Assembly (NCBI GenBank): GCA_023424785.1
Contig: JAFADP010000157.1
Span: 1 to 16,590, forward strand
Reading direction: 5' to 3'
DNA length: 16,590 nt
From: Bacillota bacterium
Lineage (GTDB): Bacteria > Bacillota > Clostridia > Clostridiales > Clostridiaceae
Positions 14,400 to 16,590 of this stretch are shown here, piece by piece; position 1 is the first letter of the stretch, and the number at the start of each line of letters is the position of its first letter. The notes beneath the pieces are model-generated. The model had not been told where the DNA came from. It searched no databases and saw only the letters and a program-made list of their open reading frames with translations. The position numbers and the translations under genes were made by a program.

Positions 14400-15332
14400 A
14401 TGGAATTTAAGCACGTATCAGTATTATTAAATGAGTGCATTGAAGCTTTGGATATAAAGTTGGATGGTACATATGTTGATTGTACCCTTGGAGGTGCAGG
14501 ACATTCTTCACATATTTTAAAAAGATTATCAGATAAAGGAACATTAATAGGAATAGATCAAGATAAAGATGCATTAAGAGCTGCTAAGGAGAGGTTAAAG
14601 AATTATTCAAATGTAAAATTTGTTCATAACAACTTTTATAATATAGATGATATTTTAACTTCATTAGAAATACCAAAAGTAGATGGAATATTGATGGACT
14701 TAGGAGTATCTTCATATCAGCTAGATGAAGGAGAAAGAGGGTTTAGTTATATGAAGGATGCACCACTTGATATGAGAATGAACAGAGAGAAAGAATTCTC
14801 AGCTTATGATGTAGTAAACGCTTATTCTGAAGAAGAGTTATATAGAATAATAAGAGATTATGGTGAAGAAAAATTTGCAAAAAGAATTGCTAAATTTATT
14901 GTAGAAAGAAGAATTGATAAGCCAATTGAAACGACTTTAGAGTTAGTAGATATAATAAAAGCAGCAATTCCAGCAAAGGCAAGAAGAGAAGGTCCCCATC
15001 CTGCAAAAAGAACTTTTCAAGCTATTAGAATAGAAGTAAATAGTGAATTATCTATTTTAAACAAGGCTATAGAAGATGGAGTAGAACACTTAAATAAAGG
15101 TGGAAGAATGGCAATAATAACCTTTCATTCTCTAGAGGATAGAATAGTTAAGCAAAAGTTTAAGGAACTATCAGATCCTTGTAAGTGTCCAAAGGAATTT
15201 CCAATATGCGTATGTGGAAGAAAACCGTTGGTAAAATTAATAAGTAGGAAACCAATCGATCCAAGTAAAGAGGAAATAACTGAAAATCCAAGAAGTAGAA
15301 GTGCAAAATTGAGAGTAATAGAAAAGTTATAA
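14400..15332 (+). CDS. rsmH: 16S rRNA m4C1402 methyltransferase RsmH (MraW)
   Basis: A 310-residue SAM-dependent methyltransferase that N4-methylates C1402 in the decoding centre of 16S rRNA. The SAM-binding motif I is VDCTLGGAGHSSHIL (26-40), followed by GIDQD (51-55), and the catalytic-region block DGILMDLGVSSYQLD is at 95-109. The family-specific HPAKRTFQAIRIEVN (200-214) and TFHSLEDRIVK (241-251) are intact, with a CxC pair near 261-263 and another at 270-272. The C-terminus ENPRSRSAKLR is typical. AAGGAG (14386-14391) sets ATG 14400. It opens the dcw cluster here and is followed by an FtsL-like gene and a PBP gene, the conserved order in Firmicutes, but without mraZ in front. Confidence 0.96.
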   Translation: MEFKHVSVLLNECIEALDIKLDGTYVDCTLGGAGHSSHILKRLSDKGTLIGIDQDKDALRAAKERLKNYSNVKFVHNNFYNIDDILTSLEIPKVDGILMDLGVSSYQLDEGERGFSYMKDAPLDMRMNREKEFSAYDVVNAYSEEELYRIIRDYGEEKFAKRIAKFIVERRIDKPIETTLELVDIIKAAIPAKARREGPHPAKRTFQAIRIEVNSELSILNKAIEDGVEHLNKGGRMAIITFHSLEDRIVKQKFKELSDPCKCPKEFPICVCGRKPLVKLISRKPIDPSKEEITENPRSRSAKLRVIEKL

Positions 15333-15363
15333 GGGTGTATATAAGGATGGAGAGGTGAATAAA

Positions 15364-15867
15364 ATGAAAATGGAAATGGAAGAGTTTGAATATATTAATG
15401 GAAGTATTGTTGCAGCTCCTAAGGAAGAGAATCGTAGAAAATTAGAAGAAGAAAAAAGAAAGAGGGAAGAAGAGGAAAGAAAAAGGAGAAAGCGTCTGCA
15501 TGAAATTTCTAAGTATAATAGAAAATGTGCAACACAAATAATACTTATTTCTCTCGTGCTAGGTATAATTACTGTAGCTTTAAGTAGTAATAATTATAGT
15601 ATGCAGAAAAAATTACATGCAATAAATTCCCAAATAGATAATGTGACAGAGATAAATGAAGATTTACAAATTCAATTGTTAAAATATAGTTCACTTCAAG
15701 ATATTGAAAATAATGCTATAGAGCTAGGAATGAGAATTGCAACAAAAGAAGATATAGTAACATTAGATTTATCAAAGAACTACTTTCAAGAACTAGAAGA
15801 TTCAGCAAATAAACAAGAAGAACCTAAAAAGGGATTTTTTTCTAAATTGATGGATGTACTTATGTAA
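15364..15867 (+). CDS. ftsL: FtsL/DivIC-like cell division protein
   Basis: A 167-residue bitopic membrane protein in the ftsL position between rsmH and the PBP gene. An unusually charged Lys/Arg/Glu cytoplasmic segment (about 20-50) precedes one membrane helix (about 56-74), then a short extracytoplasmic leucine-zipper-like coiled coil (about 78-110) and the LGMRIATKEDIVTLDL segment typical of FtsL/DivIC proteins, which scaffold the divisome synthase complex. I prefer ATG 15364 because AGAGGTGA (15351-15358) is close to the ideal Shine-Dalgarno and ends six bases or fewer before it; an in-frame GTG at 15355 would add MNK but lies inside that site. Primary sequence in this family is weakly conserved, so the name rests on topology and gene order together. 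Confidence 0.8.
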   Translation: MKMEMEEFEYINGSIVAAPKEENRRKLEEEKRKREEEERKRRKRLHEISKYNRKCATQIILISLVLGIITVALSSNNYSMQKKLHAINSQIDNVTEINEDLQIQLLKYSSLQDIENNAIELGMRIATKEDIVTLDLSKNYFQELEDSANKQEEPKKGFFSKLMDVLM

Positions 15868-15875
15868 GTGCATCC
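15852..15875 (+). repeat. Hairpin across the ftsL stop codon
   Basis: GGATGTACTT (15852-15861), the loop ATGT and AAGTGCATCC (15866-15875) form a 10-bp stem with one G-U pair. The TAA stop (15865-15867) lies in it. There is no proper T-run, so it is not a normal terminator. TATAAT (15876-15881) follows directly but lacks a convincing -35. Confidence 0.45.
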
Positions 15876-15911
15876 TATAATTCTTTATAACAATATTTTG
15901 GAGGGAAAAGG

Positions 15912-16590
15912 GTGAAAAAAAAGATTTATACAGATAAGTCTTTAATAAGAAATAGGATAAGTATTTCTTTGTTTCTATTATTTGGACTTATATGTGCATT
16001 AGCAATAAGACTTACTTATATTATGATTGTAAAACATAGTGAATATTCTGCAATGGCTCAAGAACAATGGACTAGTGAGGTAAAGATTAGTGCAAGAAGA
16101 GGTAAAATTTTAGATACAAATGGTGTAGAACTTGCTATGTCAGGAGATGTTTATAGAGTAGATTTTGATTTAAATGCCATAAGAAAATATTATGAAGATA
16201 ATTTAGATGAAAAGGCAGAAAGAGAAAAGAAAATTGCAAATGGTGAAGAGGTAGGAGAAATAAAAGGTACAAGGTATTATAATAATGAGGAACTTGCACC
16301 TGTAATAGCCGAAGCTATTGGTATGTCAACTGAAGACGTATTAAAAAGGTTAGAAACTAAACTTCCAAGTGGAAAAGCAGCTGGATCTGCAACTCTAATT
16401 AGAAGAATAGAGAAAGATGTTGCAGATAAAATAAGCTTAATTGGAAAGGATGAAGAAGGAAATGGAAAATCAATTAATGGAATAATTGTTTCTCCAGATA
16501 CAAAAAGATATTATCCAAATGGTAACTTTTTAGCTCATGTTTTAGGAACTACTAATTCAGATGGTGATGGACTAACAGGTATAGAACTTG
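15912..16590 (+). CDS. Class B penicillin-binding protein (FtsI/SpoVD-like), 5' part
   Basis: A GTG start at 15912 with GGAGGG (15900-15905) six bases upstream opens a frame that runs past the right edge; 226 residues are visible. There is a short basic cytoplasmic tail (KKKIYTDK), one membrane anchor (about 16-38), and the start of the PBP dimerisation domain with ARRGKILDTNGVELA (61-75). The segment RYYPNGNFLAHVLGTTNSDGDGLTGIE, near the cut end, is the conserved pedestal motif of class B PBPs. These are transpeptidases that crosslink septal or spore peptidoglycan. Position after ftsL fits either FtsI/PBP2B or the sporulation protein SpoVD; the catalytic SxxK, SxN and KTG motifs and any PASTA domains lie beyond the window, so I do not choose. 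A variable acidic/basic insertion sits at about 95-125. Confidence 0.9.
   Translation, partial: MKKKIYTDKSLIRNRISISLFLLFGLICALAIRLTYIMIVKHSEYSAMAQEQWTSEVKISARRGKILDTNGVELAMSGDVYRVDFDLNAIRKYYEDNLDEKAEREKKIANGEEVGEIKGTRYYNNEELAPVIAEAIGMSTEDVLKRLETKLPSGKAAGSATLIRRIEKDVADKISLIGKDEEGNGKSINGIIVSPDTKRYYPNGNFLAHVLGTTNSDGDGLTGIEL

Overview
The window is AT-rich, gene-dense DNA, with almost all genes on the + strand. Strong purine-rich ribosome binding sites, AGA/ATA/TTA-rich codon use, a sporulation-type cortex deacetylase and Clostridium-like versions of RsmH, YchF and SbcCD point to a low-GC, spore-forming Firmicute. Clostridium sensu stricto is the most likely genus. This is inferred from protein style and base composition; no species can be fixed.

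Layout. 1-2145: the end of a surface-polysaccharide type gene set (a 5'-cut glycosyltransferase and a complete GT4 glycosyltransferase), followed after one base by a folate cyclodeaminase-fold protein. 2176-2340: a broken relic of an amino-acid ABC transporter ATPase. 2359-2419: a long hairpin terminating from both sides. 2445-3239 (minus): a PdaA-like polysaccharide deacetylase. 3240-3396: a divergent intergenic region with two palindromic elements. 3397-5552: a NatA/NatB (YhaQ/YhaP) type ABC exporter closed by a clean terminator.

5634-12990 is a tight five-gene run. It holds a TIGR04222-like membrane protein ending in ten cysteines at strict three-residue spacing, a radical SAM/SPASM enzyme, a YgjP-type HExxH metallopeptidase translationally coupled to it, and then sbcD and sbcC. 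The first three genes look like a peptide-modification (RiPP-like) module in which the modified peptide would be the C-terminal tail of a membrane protein. This is the most interesting part of the window.

13050-14286: ychF, with its own good sigma-A type promoter and a strong terminator. 14400-16590: the start of the division and cell wall (dcw) cluster: rsmH, an FtsL/DivIC-like gene, and the 5' part of a class B penicillin-binding protein that runs off the right edge. No mraZ precedes rsmH here.

No rRNA, tRNA, CRISPR array, insertion sequence or phage gene was seen.
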